Positions 37,863 to 46,983 are shown, counted from the first letter of the stretch. The stretch: 64,000 nt of DNA from Bacteroidaceae bacterium (GCA_017458585.1 JAFTAJ010000010.1:1-64000); one strand, 5' to 3'. Notes: generated by a model from the sequence alone, not told the origin. Made by a program: numbers and translations.

Positions 37863-39153
37863 ATGTAACCTCCATGCTCTGCGTAGTGTTGCGCTCCATC
37901 GCCGGCAGAGTCATCTTATCGCTGTAGGAGTAAGTCGTGTCAGCCACGCCCTCAGCCTGCACGGGGTGGCAGCGTACCTCCACCGTGAAGTTGTCGGCCC
38001 CTGTGGGCAGCACAGGCACAAATACTGTCCGTGTCTCGCCGCCATTGGGGATTGTGAACAACGCCTTCGCCTCCTTGGCGAATGTCAGGCTCACCGTGCG
38101 CTGCGCCTTGGTGGTTGTAGTCTGGGGCTGGATATTTGCTATCTGCCCGTCAAAGTCCGGCAGCTCTATCTGGCCGTTGAGCCTGTAGTAGTCGCTGCTC
38201 ACCACCACCTCGTCCAGCACCACGGCGCTCTCGGTGGCGTTGCTCAGGCACACCTTCACCGCGGCACATAGGTTCTGCAGTTGCAGCGTGTCGCCCCTGG
38301 TGGCGGAGTAGCCCACCATCGGCACATTGATTATCTGTCGGTCGCCGCCATACATCGAGGTGGTGTAGGTGGCTGGCACCGTGCATTGGAGCGTGAGCGA
38401 TGGAGGAAGGGGGAAGAATGTAGAAGCATCGTTGTTGTCCTTATAGCTTACGCTGACGTCGTCCACGCCCGTGGCGGCCCACACAGGCCTGTCTTGGGCA
38501 AGCGAGCTGACGTAGGAGTTCATGATGAATGTCATATCGGCCATCGACACGACGGGCACGCTGAGCATCGTCGATTGGTTGTTGGCATTGATGCTGCCCA
38601 CCACCATCTTGTCGTCCGCGGCCCACTGCATGCGCAGCGCCGTATTGTCGCGGTAGTCCTCCAGGGCAAGCCACAGCCCCACGAGGTTGCTGCCGCCGTT
38701 GAGTGTCTCATTCCAGTAGCGGCACCACAGCATCTCGCTGTCCGTCGCATGCCGCAGCGTGTAGTCGCCGTCAGCGTCGGAGCCCGTCAGCGCGCCATCG
38801 GCGTATGTCAGCCGCCGTGTGCGCTCTGTGCCGTTCGTCTCCTTGTCGAGCAGTATCACAAACGAGCCGTCGTCATCCGTGGAGTATGAGAAGGAGCCCC
38901 CCAGCATATCTATCGGCTCCTCCGAGTCGTCGGGGAGCATAAACTTATACCAGTAACCCGTGCCGTTGCCGTTGAAGTGATAGGCCTGCACAATGCGCGA
39001 GTAATCGATATCCTCCAAGGTGTCCACGGCAGCATAGTCGGCATACCAGTCACCACTCATCTGGTAAGTAATCTCCAGCTCATTCTTGCAGCCCACCAGC
39101 AGCAGGCCGACAATACACAACGATAACGATAACGAAAACGAAAACTTCTTCAT
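37840..39153 (-). CDS. Hypothetical lipoprotein, beta-rich
   Basis: A 437-residue lipoprotein with lipobox LLLVGC (Cys22). An N-terminal DUF-like lipocalin/avidin-style domain (EITYQMSGDWYADYAAVD, YHFNGNGTGYWYKF, GSFVILLDKETNG) is followed by a C-terminal region with fimbrillin-like features (LPDFDGQIANIQPQ, TFVPVLP-like FVPVLPTGADNFTVEV). Mfa2/FimB-like anchoring is possible but not established. The first residues KKFSFSLSLSLC are encoded by AACGAAAACGATAACG words. The last bases overlap the CTATTCTCTG word repeat. Confidence 0.65.
   Translation of the reverse strand: MKKFSFSLSLSLCIVGLLLVGCKNELEITYQMSGDWYADYAAVDTLEDIDYSRIVQAYHFNGNGTGYWYKFMLPDDSEEPIDMLGGSFSYSTDDDGSFVILLDKETNGTERTRRLTYADGALTGSDADGDYTLRHATDSEMLWCRYWNETLNGGSNLVGLWLALEDYRDNTALRMQWAADDKMVVGSINANNQSTMLSVPVVSMADMTFIMNSYVSSLAQDRPVWAATGVDDVSVSYKDNNDASTFFPLPPSLTLQCTVPATYTTSMYGGDRQIINVPMVGYSATRGDTLQLQNLCAAVKVCLSNATESAVVLDEVVVSSDYYRLNGQIELPDFDGQIANIQPQTTTTKAQRTVSLTFAKEAKALFTIPNGGETRTVFVPVLPTGADNFTVEVRCHPVQAEGVADTTYSYSDKMTLPAMERNTTQSMEVTLRTENRE
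39118..39150. repeat. Word repeat ACGATAACGAAAACG inside a signal peptide
   Basis: AACGATAACGATAACGAAAA and another partial unit, giving FSFSLSLSL on the minus strand. The same word, sense, spans the end of the rhamnose mutarotase gene at 40634-40675. Confidence 0.7.
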
Positions 39154-39184
39154 TTACTAATTTCTAATTCCTAATTTCTAATTC

Positions 39185-40072
39185 CTAATTTATCTTAAAC
39201 ACGTAGTCGTAGCTGTAGGTGCGTACATAAGCCTTGCCATCCTTGGGCACCACATAGTCCACCGCCTTCTTCACCGGCAGCTTCTGCACGCGCTGGCCGC
39301 TGTATTTGTCAACCACATAGACATAGTCGGGCTCGCTGGTCATGCCGTATCCACAGATGATAGAGTTGCCCACGATGGCAAACCCCGAGTTGCAGGTCAT
39401 GGGCTGCGTGGTCCACACTATCTCGTGGTTCTCCATGTCGAAGGCGGTGATGTAGCCCGTCTGGTAGCCGGCGCCGTCGGAGTAGCCGTTGGTGCCGTGG
39501 GCGATGTAGAGTATGTTGCCCTCGATGACGAAGTCGTGCACCATCTGGGTGTTGCCCATCAGCGTTGTCTTGGGCGAGAACTTCCACGGCTCGAAGTCAT
39601 AGGCGGCGTAGAGCGTCGTCTCGTCCTCGTCGGTGATGACCACCTTGCGTGCATTGCCCCAATTCTCGCCGTAGGTCGTCACCAGGTAGCCCCCCGTGGC
39701 GTAGCTGTAGCGCTGGGCATACTCCCCCATGGGAAACTCATGGCGTGTCTCCCTGAGGGTGAGGCCGTTGCGGGCGAGCCACTCCTCCTCGTCGGTTATC
39801 TGGTTCTGGCGGCACGACAGCAGGGTGAGGCGCACCTGCTTGCGGCTCGTATTGCGCTTGAGCGTATGGCCCTTAAAGTCAAGGGCGGGCATAGGAGCGA
39901 ACGACATCGTCTGCACCTCGGCGCGGTTGAACGCCCCCATAGGCGGCAGCTTATAGTCGGCCTTGAACACACCGTCGCGCTGCGGGTAAGTCACCTTGGT
40001 CTGGCCCCATGCCACATTCGACACCGAGCAGCCCACACTAAACACCAATAGGAAAATAAGTAGCTTTTTCAT
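39185..40072 (-). CDS. Secreted beta-propeller-like protein
   Basis: A 295-residue exported protein (signal MKKLLIFLLVFSVGCSVSNVAWG; a Cys15 lipobox is possible but weak). Segments such as FVIEGNILYIAHGTNGY, GYITAFDMENHEIVWTTQP, FAIVGNSIICGYGM and VYVVDKYSGQRVQKLPV look like PQQ/WD40-type blades. Binding partner unknown. It lies 31 bases downstream of no gene on its side and ends 31 bases before the lipoprotein gene start, so the two may be cotranscribed. Confidence 0.65.
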   Translation of the reverse strand: MKKLLIFLLVFSVGCSVSNVAWGQTKVTYPQRDGVFKADYKLPPMGAFNRAEVQTMSFAPMPALDFKGHTLKRNTSRKQVRLTLLSCRQNQITDEEEWLARNGLTLRETRHEFPMGEYAQRYSYATGGYLVTTYGENWGNARKVVITDEDETTLYAAYDFEPWKFSPKTTLMGNTQMVHDFVIEGNILYIAHGTNGYSDGAGYQTGYITAFDMENHEIVWTTQPMTCNSGFAIVGNSIICGYGMTSEPDYVYVVDKYSGQRVQKLPVKKAVDYVVPKDGKAYVRTYSYDYVFKIN

Positions 40073-40115
40073 GCTAGTATATTATTATTTAAAAGACGTT
40101 ACTTCATCTATTGTG

Positions 40116-40123
40116 CAAAGTTA
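40116..40123 (-). promoter_or_regulatory. -7 box of the beta-propeller protein gene
   Basis: TAACTTTG on the minus strand, 44 bases before the ATG at 40072. Confidence 0.45.
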
Positions 40124-40133
40124 CGAAAAAACT

Positions 40134-40200
40134 CCTTACTTCTTACTTCTTTTATCTACTTTTATCTCCTTTTATCTCCTTCTATCTACTTTTATCTCCT
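40134..40200. repeat. Word repeat TATCTACTTTTATCTCC
   Basis: Four to five units alternating CTACTTTTATCTCC and CTTTTATCTCCTTC in the divergent promoter gap. The reverse complement occurs at 57274-57335, and a relative at 58680-58735. Confidence 0.7.
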
Positions 40201-40208
40201 TTTTTTAC

Positions 40209-40216
40209 TACCTTTG
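40209..40216 (+). promoter_or_regulatory. -7 box of the rhamnose mutarotase gene
   Basis: TACCTTTG followed by CAGCAAC, 33 bases before the ATG at 40249. The word repeat occupies the -33 position. Confidence 0.5.
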
Positions 40217-40248
40217 CAGCAACAACGGCAATACCAAACGATAAAAAC

Positions 40249-40650
40249 ATGGACGGTTATGTGCAAAGGCTGGGAGACGGCAAGGTGAAACGCTACGTGC
40301 AGTTTCTCGAGATTACTGACGTTCCGGAACTGATAGCCCTCTACCGCAAGTGGCACTCCCCCGAGTACTGCTGGCAAGAGGTGCGCGACGGCATACGCCA
40401 GGTGGGCATCCTGGAGATGGAGATATACATCCTCGGCAACCGCCTCGTCATGATAGTGGACACACCCTCCGACTTCGACTGGCCCTCCGCCATGGCGCGA
40501 CTCTCCACGCTGCCCCGCCAGGCCGAGTGGGAAGCCTTCGTCGCCAAGTTTCAGGGATGCGCCGCCAATGCCCGCAGCGACGAGAAATGGCAGCAGATGG
40601 AGCGCATGTTCCGACTCTCCGACGACTCCGAGCAGAAACGAAAACGATAA
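40249..40650 (+). CDS. L-rhamnose mutarotase family protein
   Basis: A protein of about 133 residues (from MDGYVQRLGDGK) that interconverts alpha and beta anomers of L-rhamnose or a related sugar. Family motifs are VPELIALYRKWHSPEYCWQE, with Tyr32 and His36 at the spacing of the E. coli RhaM active-site Tyr18 and His22, and ILEMEIYILGNRLVMIVDT. The start follows the -7 box at 40209; an ATG at 40111 in the same frame is upstream of the promoter. The last residues (KRKR) come from the AACGAAAACGATAACG word. No other rhamnose genes are in the window. Confidence 0.88.
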   Translation: MDGYVQRLGDGKVKRYVQFLEITDVPELIALYRKWHSPEYCWQEVRDGIRQVGILEMEIYILGNRLVMIVDTPSDFDWPSAMARLSTLPRQAEWEAFVAKFQGCAANARSDEKWQQMERMFRLSDDSEQKRKR

Positions 40651-40675
40651 CGATAACGATAACGAAAACGAAAAC
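40634..40675 (+). repeat. Word repeat CGATAACGATAACGAAAACG
   Basis: About seven units of 6 bases (ACGAAA or ACGATA), from the last codons of the mutarotase gene up to the next ATG. Confidence 0.7.
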
Positions 40676-41770
40676 ATGAAACACACCATCCTTACCCTCA
40701 CCCTCTGCCTGCTCACCCTCGTTGGGGCAGGCGCGGCAGACAAAGCCAGTCACATCAATATCCTTGTGGGAGAGACCTTTGAGTACTCCCCCGCCATGTT
40801 GATGATGGCAGGCTTCACCATCGAGAGCGGCGCCGAGTGCGTCCAGGCCACCGCATCGGGCAGCCTAATCATCCTCAAGGGCCTCAAGGCCGGCGACGCC
40901 AAGCTCAAGCTGGCGTTGTGCAACAAAAGGGCGACCACCCTGTATGTCCATGTCAAGGCGCGTTCCTTCACCCAGCAGGCAAAGACCAAGCCGGGCGACA
41001 AGCCAGGCACACTCGTGGAGCCCGAGGACATCGACCATTCAGGCAAGGCCCACTGGAAGGAGAACTACAAGTTCAACCCGCCCACCAATCATTACCTTAT
41101 CACGACAGCAGCGTTTAAGCATCACAAGATGATAATGGAAATCACCGACGCACGCATAGACAATATATACGCGACGCATTATGTCGAATATGAGCAAAAA
41201 ACCGAAGATGTTTATTCCAGCAAATGGTGGGTGATGGACATGTTCGATTACAACACCAGGCTGGGCTACAATGGTGGTCTGGACCTCGAGGACAACACGT
41301 TCAAGATGTATTACGGCGATGGTAATAGGATTTGTCCTGAGAACGTGGAGGATGGTCACACCCATTTTAACACCTTCGCCCCCATCTTTACTGATTACAT
41401 CGCCACCATCTTCACCCCCGAGTTCATGCAGAAGCATCGTGCGGATTGGAACGTAGAAGAAGATACTACGGCGGCGGGTAACCGTCCCGACTTCATGGAC
41501 AACCTTGACACCTACGGCTTCAAGCAGTCAAAGCTCAAGCCCTACTATCGCGGCATGGAGCGAATCTGCGGCGTGGACTGCTGGGTGTTCGACTTCCGCG
41601 GTCTGAACGGTTACGGTCTGGGCAACGGCTGCTATTGGATTGACCCCAAGACCGGCATCGAAATGCAGTACAAGAGTGAAGACGGTGACGGCTACACCAC
41701 GATCATCTATGAACTCGACTATCGGGAATGGGATGATTTCGGTCGCCCCGACCTGTTCTATAACGAGTAG
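40676..41770 (+). CDS. Secreted protein of unknown function
   Basis: A protein of about 364 residues with signal peptide MKHTILTLTLCLLTLVGAGA. Residues 25-105 look like a small beta-sandwich with SHINILVGETFEYSPAMLM and ILKGLKAGDAKLKLALCN, reminiscent of a Big_2-type immunoglobulin fold. The remainder is rich in aromatic residues (NYKFNPPTNHYLI, KWWVMDMFDYNTRLGYNG, GCYWIDPKTGIEMQY), and its end resembles outer-membrane lipoprotein-sorting-like folds, but I do not recognise a family. It starts 26 bases after the mutarotase gene and is probably cotranscribed. Confidence 0.7.
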   Translation: MKHTILTLTLCLLTLVGAGAADKASHINILVGETFEYSPAMLMMAGFTIESGAECVQATASGSLIILKGLKAGDAKLKLALCNKRATTLYVHVKARSFTQQAKTKPGDKPGTLVEPEDIDHSGKAHWKENYKFNPPTNHYLITTAAFKHHKMIMEITDARIDNIYATHYVEYEQKTEDVYSSKWWVMDMFDYNTRLGYNGGLDLEDNTFKMYYGDGNRICPENVEDGHTHFNTFAPIFTDYIATIFTPEFMQKHRADWNVEEDTTAAGNRPDFMDNLDTYGFKQSKLKPYYRGMERICGVDCWVFDFRGLNGYGLGNGCYWIDPKTGIEMQYKSEDGDGYTTIIYELDYREWDDFGRPDLFYNE

Positions 41771-41791
41771 TACAAGATGGGTTACTAAAGA

Positions 41792-41823
41792 AAATCCGCC
41801 ACACAGGCTTGTGTGACGGATTT
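41792..41823. terminator. Bidirectional terminator
   Basis: AAATCCG-c-CACAC (41792-41804) pairs with GTGTG-a-CGGATTT (41811-41823), followed by TATTCTTA. It serves the convergent genes on both sides. Confidence 0.75.
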
Positions 41824-41853
41824 ATTCTTACCCCTGTAGGGGGGGGGCTGTCT

Positions 41854-44800
41854 TCACTCTATCGGTGCCCCTATCACAAGGCGCAGACCTGTGCCGGTGT
41901 AGCGGATGTCGGGCTCTACCCAGTCGCGGGATGTAACGCGGGCGTAGGAATCATCCGCGTTGTTAAACGCAGCACCACGGCTTACTCGGTAGTCTCCCGT
42001 TGCAGGGCCGGTAGGATTGGTGGCGGCCTCTTCGGTGTATGCGCCATACCGGTCGCTGCACCACTCCCATACGTTGCCGCTCATGTCGTAGAGTCCCAGC
42101 TCGTTGGGCTTGAGTGTGGCCACGTCGCCGAGCTGAGAGTCCGAATTGGCGTATAGCCACGCCACTTCGCTCACATCATCGCTGCCGCTGTAGAGATAGC
42201 CCTGGCTCTTGTTGCCACCGCGGGCGGCGAACTCCCACTCAGCCTCGGTGGGCAGGCGGAACACCTTGCCGTCGAGCTGGTCGGCGAATATCTCGTTTAG
42301 CTTGGCGATGAATTTCTGTGCATCGTACCATGTCACCACTTCCACGGGCTTGTTGTCGCCTATCGATGTCTTGCTCGGGTTCTCGTCCATCACCGCCATC
42401 CACAGAGCCTGTGTCACCTCCGTCTCGCCGATAGCGTAGTCGTCCAGTGTCACCTCGTGCTGCGGCTTCTCGTCATCCCTGGCTGATACATCCTCGTCAG
42501 ACGAACCCATCATAAAGGTGCCGCCCGCCACTGGTATCATCTTGAAGTCCACGCCGTCGAGCGAATAGACAGAGGATGTACCGTTGACGATGCGGTCATA
42601 TACGGCAACCACGTCAGCGGTGTTCACATTCTCGTCGCCGTTGACATTGGCATCCTCGCGGGTGAAGCCCGAGGACTCTCCCTTCTCTATGAAGCTGTAG
42701 ATGGCCACCACATCGGCGGTGTTCACCTTGCCGTCGCCATTAGTGTCGCCGTTCATCTTATTGTCGGCAATGTGCCATGTGTAGCTGATGGCGCACTCGC
42801 GGCAGTAGCCGTCGTCGTCCGTCTTGCGGTTGATGATATTGGCTTCCTTGCCGTTGACGGTGGCAGTAAAGTCGTCGGCGAAGTATTTCGGAGCCACACA
42901 CTTCACGTGCATCCTCACAGTATAGGCCTTGCCGGCTACAAATGTAGGCTGGTGCGGGAACCACTGGGGTATCGTCTCGGCAAAGATACTGTTGTCCAAC
43001 TCCTCGCCCGTGGGTGAGAGGAGGTATTCGGGCATCGCGGCCCATGGCTCGGGCTCGCCTATCTCGCATGCCGCCTCGTGGATGGGCTCGGGCACACCGC
43101 CCTCGGGTATGGCCTCTATGTTGGCGAACCATGTGGTCCACGGCTCAGCCTGGTATTCCTCCAGCAGAGCTTCGAGCACATACAGCGTGGCGTCTTCGGC
43201 TATGCCGCTGAACTCATTGCTGTTGCTCGACAGCGTGGGCACCTCCGTGCTGCGCAGTATCACCCTCTGCAGGTTTGAGCAGTTGCCAAATGCGGCACTA
43301 TTTATCAGTATCACGCTGGCGGGTATGTCAATCTCCTCCATCGGCATGCCGTAGAAGGCCTTGGTGGCGATGGACTGCGTGTTGTCGGGCACCACGGTAG
43401 TGTTGGCGCTGGCCTGCACCAGTGTATGGGTGGCATTGGTCATCACCACGTTGTATCCTTCGGGGGTATAGTAATTGAGGCAGTGGTCGTCCACGGTCAG
43501 TGTGGTCAGCGACGTACAGCTGGAGGCAAAGCCTGCGCCCAGCGTCTTCACGCTGCTGGGCAGGTTGATGGTCTTCACGTTCACACCGCTGAAGGCTCCT
43601 GCGCCGATGGTGGTCAGCGTGTTGGGCAGCACAATGCTGTTCACCGCCGAGGCATATCCGTCAAATGCCCTCTCGTCAAGCATAACCAGTCCCTCAGGCA
43701 GCACCAGGTCGCCCATGGTGGAGTTTATCGCTCCTTTGAAGCCCGCGAACGACAGCTTCTGGATAGCCTTAATCGAGGTTGGCAGTATCAGCTGCCTGAA
43801 TTCCAAATTGTTGAACGAGTAAGAGCCTATGCCCACCACGTCAAACACGTAGAAGTCGGTCTTGCTCACCTGCTCGGGCACGGTCACCACAGAGCCTGCC
43901 TTGGCGTTGGTGCAAGGCACGATGCGCTTGCCCACCAGCTGGCCTACCGTCACGCACTGGCCCGGTCCCGACTTCTTGGGCAGAGCCGTTATCTCGAACG
44001 CCATCTCTGCAAAGCCGTCCACCAGCTGCTTGCCCAGAAGAGTCTTAATACTTATCGTCGCCGTGATGATGTCGCCCACCTTATAGGTTACCACGGGCTC
44101 TTCGGTGTAAGCCTTGATATTGTCGGTGCCAAACATTGTCACCCATGACGAGCCCTCGGCCTTGTAGTCGTCCAGCTTATCCTGGGCCACATACAGCGTG
44201 GCTCCCTCCTTGATGCCGCTAAACTCATTGTCGCTGCCGGCCAGGGTGGGCATAGTCTCCGTGCCGCGAACATACACCTCGCCCAGGGTGGAGCAGTTGG
44301 CGAAAGCATTAGCGCCCATCTCGATGGCGCAGCTCTTGATGTCCACCTTCTCCAGCGAGGCGCAGCCGTAGAAGGCGTATGTGCCCAGCGTGGCCACCGT
44401 GGCAGGCAGCTCCAGCGTCTTGAGAGCCGAGCCCCTGAAGGCGCTGCTGCCTATCTCCGTCACCGCGGCGGGGATAGTCACACTCTCTATCGGCATGCCG
44501 TAAAAAGCGCTCGCCCCTATGCTCGTGGCATTGTCGGGGATAGCCGTGGTGGAGGCGCAGGCCTGCACCAGAGCGTCATCCTCGGTACGCATTATCACGT
44601 TGGTGCCCTCGGGGGTATAGTACTTGGCGTTCTCCTCGGCCACCGTCAGGCTGGTCAGCGATTTACAGTTGGCAAACACCCCCGTGCCGATGCTCGTCAC
44701 CGTCTTGGGTATCGTCACCGACTGCATGTTCGCACCCATAAAGGCCGAGTTGCCGATAGTGGTGAGCCCCTCGGGCAGGTCAATGCTCTCCACCGCCGTC

Positions 44801-45282
44801 TTGTAGTTTCTGAACGCGCCCTGCTCCACCGTTCTGCACTTGGCAGGCAGTACCAGAGAGTTGGCAGCGCCTATGCCACCGTCAAAGCCATCAAAGGCAT
44901 ACTTACCGATGCCGGTAGTGGTGGCGGGTAGCACCACGCCGGTGAACGTAAGGCCTGCAAACGAATATTCGCCTACGCCAATCACCTTGTAGTCGTCCAC
45001 AGCGTCAGGCACGGTGATGATATATCCCGGGGCACTGGCTTCCACGCAGTTCACCACGCGCAACAGTTCCTTCGTGCCATAGGTAACGCAAGTGCCAGGC
45101 ACGGTAGTCTTGCCTATCCTGGGCATCGACACCACCTGAAACGCCATCTCCACCTTACTCTTTTTCAGAGTCCTGGTGTCCAGCACCACCGCCTCACCCT
45201 TGATGACATCACCAACGGCGGCAGCCACATGAGCCACTCCCATCAGGAGCAGCGCAACAAAAATAAGCGTAAACTTTTTCAT
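41854..45282 (-). CDS. BspA leucine-rich-repeat protein fused to dockerin-like and FGE-like domains
   Basis: A protein of about 1142 residues with signal peptide MKKFTLIFVALLLMGVAHVAAA. Two homologous halves (about 25-385 and 400-745) each have a beta-sandwich lead (MAFQVVSMP or MAFEITALP) and LRR_5/BspA repeats such as AFYGMPIESVTIPAAVTEIG. Two dockerin-like loops (NGDGKVNTADVVAIY and NGDENVNTADVVAVY) lie near 860-930. From about 940 there is a formylglycine-generating-enzyme/C-type-lectin domain (FKMIPVAGGTFMMGSSDE, GETEVTQALWMAV, RLPTEAEWEFAARGG, LYDMSGNVWEWCSD, end GLRLVIG). The two catalytic Cys of true FGE are absent (SYARVTSRDW), so it is probably a binding domain. Surface-exposed; adhesion is likely. 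Confidence 0.85.
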   Translation of the reverse strand: MKKFTLIFVALLLMGVAHVAAAVGDVIKGEAVVLDTRTLKKSKVEMAFQVVSMPRIGKTTVPGTCVTYGTKELLRVVNCVEASAPGYIITVPDAVDDYKVIGVGEYSFAGLTFTGVVLPATTTGIGKYAFDGFDGGIGAANSLVLPAKCRTVEQGAFRNYKTAVESIDLPEGLTTIGNSAFMGANMQSVTIPKTVTSIGTGVFANCKSLTSLTVAEENAKYYTPEGTNVIMRTEDDALVQACASTTAIPDNATSIGASAFYGMPIESVTIPAAVTEIGSSAFRGSALKTLELPATVATLGTYAFYGCASLEKVDIKSCAIEMGANAFANCSTLGEVYVRGTETMPTLAGSDNEFSGIKEGATLYVAQDKLDDYKAEGSSWVTMFGTDNIKAYTEEPVVTYKVGDIITATISIKTLLGKQLVDGFAEMAFEITALPKKSGPGQCVTVGQLVGKRIVPCTNAKAGSVVTVPEQVSKTDFYVFDVVGIGSYSFNNLEFRQLILPTSIKAIQKLSFAGFKGAINSTMGDLVLPEGLVMLDERAFDGYASAVNSIVLPNTLTTIGAGAFSGVNVKTINLPSSVKTLGAGFASSCTSLTTLTVDDHCLNYYTPEGYNVVMTNATHTLVQASANTTVVPDNTQSIATKAFYGMPMEEIDIPASVILINSAAFGNCSNLQRVILRSTEVPTLSSNSNEFSGIAEDATLYVLEALLEEYQAEPWTTWFANIEAIPEGGVPEPIHEAACEIGEPEPWAAMPEYLLSPTGEELDNSIFAETIPQWFPHQPTFVAGKAYTVRMHVKCVAPKYFADDFTATVNGKEANIINRKTDDDGYCRECAISYTWHIADNKMNGDTNGDGKVNTADVVAIYSFIEKGESSGFTREDANVNGDENVNTADVVAVYDRIVNGTSSVYSLDGVDFKMIPVAGGTFMMGSSDEDVSARDDEKPQHEVTLDDYAIGETEVTQALWMAVMDENPSKTSIGDNKPVEVVTWYDAQKFIAKLNEIFADQLDGKVFRLPTEAEWEFAARGGNKSQGYLYSGSDDVSEVAWLYANSDSQLGDVATLKPNELGLYDMSGNVWEWCSDRYGAYTEEAATNPTGPATGDYRVSRGAAFNNADDSYARVTSRDWVEPDIRYTGTGLRLVIGAPIE

Positions 45283-45429
45283 AAGCATATATCTTTATAG
45301 GGTTAATGTCGTAGCAAAAATACACAAATCTCCGAAAAAACCAAGCAAATCAGTACAAAAAAAATGCACTTCACGGCAAAAAGAGGGAAAAGGAAGAGGG
45401 GAAAGTGAAAAAAGACTCCCTCAGAAAAC

Positions 45430-45467
45430 AATCCCGACAACGCGCCCATTCGCGTGCTGCCGGGATT
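45430..45467 (-). terminator. Terminator of the HU-like gene at 45495
   Basis: AATCCCG (45430-45436) pairs with CGGGATT (45461-45467), with inner CGCG-cccatt-CGCG; the hairpin starts 28 bases after the stop codon. Confidence 0.65.
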
Positions 45468-45494
45468 TCCCTTTCATAAAGACTACGTCCAGCT

Positions 45495-46004
45495 TTATGG
45501 ATTCGGAGTCGGAGTGGTCGGCTTAACGCCGTAGCCGTCATTTACACCGTCCTTGGGGTCAAGGCCGGCGCTGACGCCATACTTCTCGTCCACCACGTTG
45601 AAGAACGTAGCATTCTTCAGCTCGTTGCGGATAGCCGTGCAAGGGTAGAAGCGGAGATACAGGCCGCGTATGTCGCTGGGACTCACGTCGTCCATGCTCT
45701 CCTTGCCGGCCGACTTCCACTTCTTCGTCCTCTCGTCCCAGATGCCGGTGCGAGTGGACAAAGTGAAGCAGCCCAGATTCTTGATAGTGATGGAGTGGCC
45801 GTTGAGCACCAGCTCGTCAATCACCTGGCTCAGCGCAGCGAAGCCACGCGCCAGCTCACCGGAGGAACAGTTAGCCATCACGGCACCCTTGTTCATCACC
45901 TCATCCTCGTCAATCGTACTGTAGGCCTTCAGGCGCACCGAGTACTTCAGCGTGCCGGTGGCCTCATCTTCAATCACATAAGGATAATAACCTAATCTTG
46001 CCAT
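45495..46004 (-). CDS. HU-like DNA-binding protein (HU-HIG type)
   Basis: A 169-residue member of the extended HU family of Bacteroidetes. The core includes ANCSSGELARGFAALSQVIDELVLNGHSI and IKNLGCFTLSTRT, the beta-arm part corresponding to the HU saddle, and IRGLYLRFYPC. A C-terminal tail (KDGVNDGYGVKPTTPTPNP) is flexible. These proteins bind and bend DNA; several copies per genome are usual and many are near mobile or variable regions. A second HU-like gene is 43 bases upstream. Confidence 0.85.
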   Translation of the reverse strand: MARLGYYPYVIEDEATGTLKYSVRLKAYSTIDEDEVMNKGAVMANCSSGELARGFAALSQVIDELVLNGHSITIKNLGCFTLSTRTGIWDERTKKWKSAGKESMDDVSPSDIRGLYLRFYPCTAIRNELKNATFFNVVDEKYGVSAGLDPKDGVNDGYGVKPTTPTPNP

Positions 46005-46047
46005 AATTTTTCTTTTAAAGGAGTTAGGAGTAATTCCTAATTAAACA

Positions 46048-46437
46048 TTAGTCGTCATCAACAACAATACCCTGAAACCTGGTTGACTTGGCCGACTCCT
46101 TGAGGTGCTTCACCGGAGTAAAGCGCACCCTGAGGCGGCGGATCACATCACCCGTAGCATCCTCCAGCGAGGAAGCAGACTTAGTCTTGGCTGAGAGCGA
46201 GAACGTCCCCAGCTCCGGAACCTTGATAGCATGGCCGTGCAGCACCCAGGTGGCGAACACCTTGGCAAACACATCCACGGCGGCCACCGCAGTGGCTCGG
46301 CCCACATTGGCATTCTTCTGCATGTAGCTGATCAGCTCGTCATGCCCAATGTTGCTATACATGATGCGGGAGGCGTACAGCTTCTTTCCTCCCCCGGGTA
46401 CCGTGCGTTGCACGATACCAGTTCTGACAATACCCAT
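46048..46437 (-). CDS. HU-like DNA-binding protein
   Basis: A 129-residue HU-family protein: ISYMQKNANVGRATAVAAVDVFAKVFATWV forms the helical part (shown here as the region 38-67), then GHAIKVPELGTFSLSAKTKSAS and IRRLRVRFTPVKHLK. Same strand as the HU-HIG gene and probably cotranscribed. A -7 box (TAACTTTG, minus strand, 46524-46517) precedes it. The upstream gap contains the copy C structured element. Confidence 0.85.
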   Translation of the reverse strand: MGIVRTGIVQRTVPGGGKKLYASRIMYSNIGHDELISYMQKNANVGRATAVAAVDVFAKVFATWVLHGHAIKVPELGTFSLSAKTKSASSLEDATGDVIRRLRVRFTPVKHLKESAKSTRFQGIVVDDD

Positions 46438-46587
46438 AATCTTACCTTTTTTAAAAGATTATTACGTACTAAAGTTAACAATTCTCTAATTGTCCCTTTG
46501 AGCTCTAAAGACACTACAAAGTTACTCATTTCCTGCGAAATAACCAAGAAAAACAGCAACTTTTTTCATGCGACTAACGGCTTAATA

Positions 46588-46721
46588 AACAAAAACCTGA
46601 AATACCCCAATGAGCCACGTATTGCATACGTTTCTTGCCGCAGTCTCTGCATCTGGCTACAAGCAAGCTTACCGCCACACGCAGCGACTACGCCAAGGAG
46701 CTAACGCTCACGGCTCATTGG
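46588..46721 (-). repeat. Structured cloverleaf-like element, copy C
   Basis: On the minus strand: closing stem CCAATGAGCC (46721-46712) with GGCTCATTGG (46616-46607), hairpin GAGC-gtta-GCTC (46709-46698), an arm CTTG-gc-GTAGTC (46697-46686) with GACTGC-gg-CAAG (46645-46634), hairpin ACGTAT-gca-ATACGT (46631-46617), and the tail GGGGTATTTCAGGTTTTTG (46608-46590). Preceded by TTGTATTTTT, as copies A and B are preceded by GTGTTTTT. It is head-to-head with copy B. Confidence 0.7.
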
Positions 46722-46739
46722 AAAAATACAAAAAAGACA

Positions 46740-46880
46740 GACCCTCTCTAACTCCCCCATGAAGGGGGAGGACATGTGAGAGTGAGGGTGAGTGTGAAAC
46801 CCCGAAGGGGTGTCAGAACACAGACGGGGGTGCAACCCCCGGTACGGACACAAACAAAACATAGCCCTGAAGGGGCGACA
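46740..46880. repeat. C5/G5 hairpin and GAAGGGG-type repeat cluster
   Basis: CTCCCCC-atga-AGGGGGAG (46752-46771), then CCCCGAAGGGGTGTCAGAA (46800-46817), a CGGGGG-tgcaa-CCCCCG hairpin, and CCCTGAAGGGGCGACAGAA (46865-46883). The last two units are REP-like repeats of a kind common in Bacteroidales. They lie between copies C and B. Confidence 0.6.
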
Positions 46881-46983
46881 GAATAACCAAATAACTAAAT
46901 CGTAAATAAACTTGACTATTGTCCTGTTAACTACCCGTTAACTACTTCTAACTACCTAACAAAAGTATTTTCTGTGTTTTTCT

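Noticed and set aside
41854-45282. Diversity-generating retroelement target
   Set aside because: The FGE-like fold fits, but no reverse transcriptase or template repeat was seen in the window, so it is kept only as a check.
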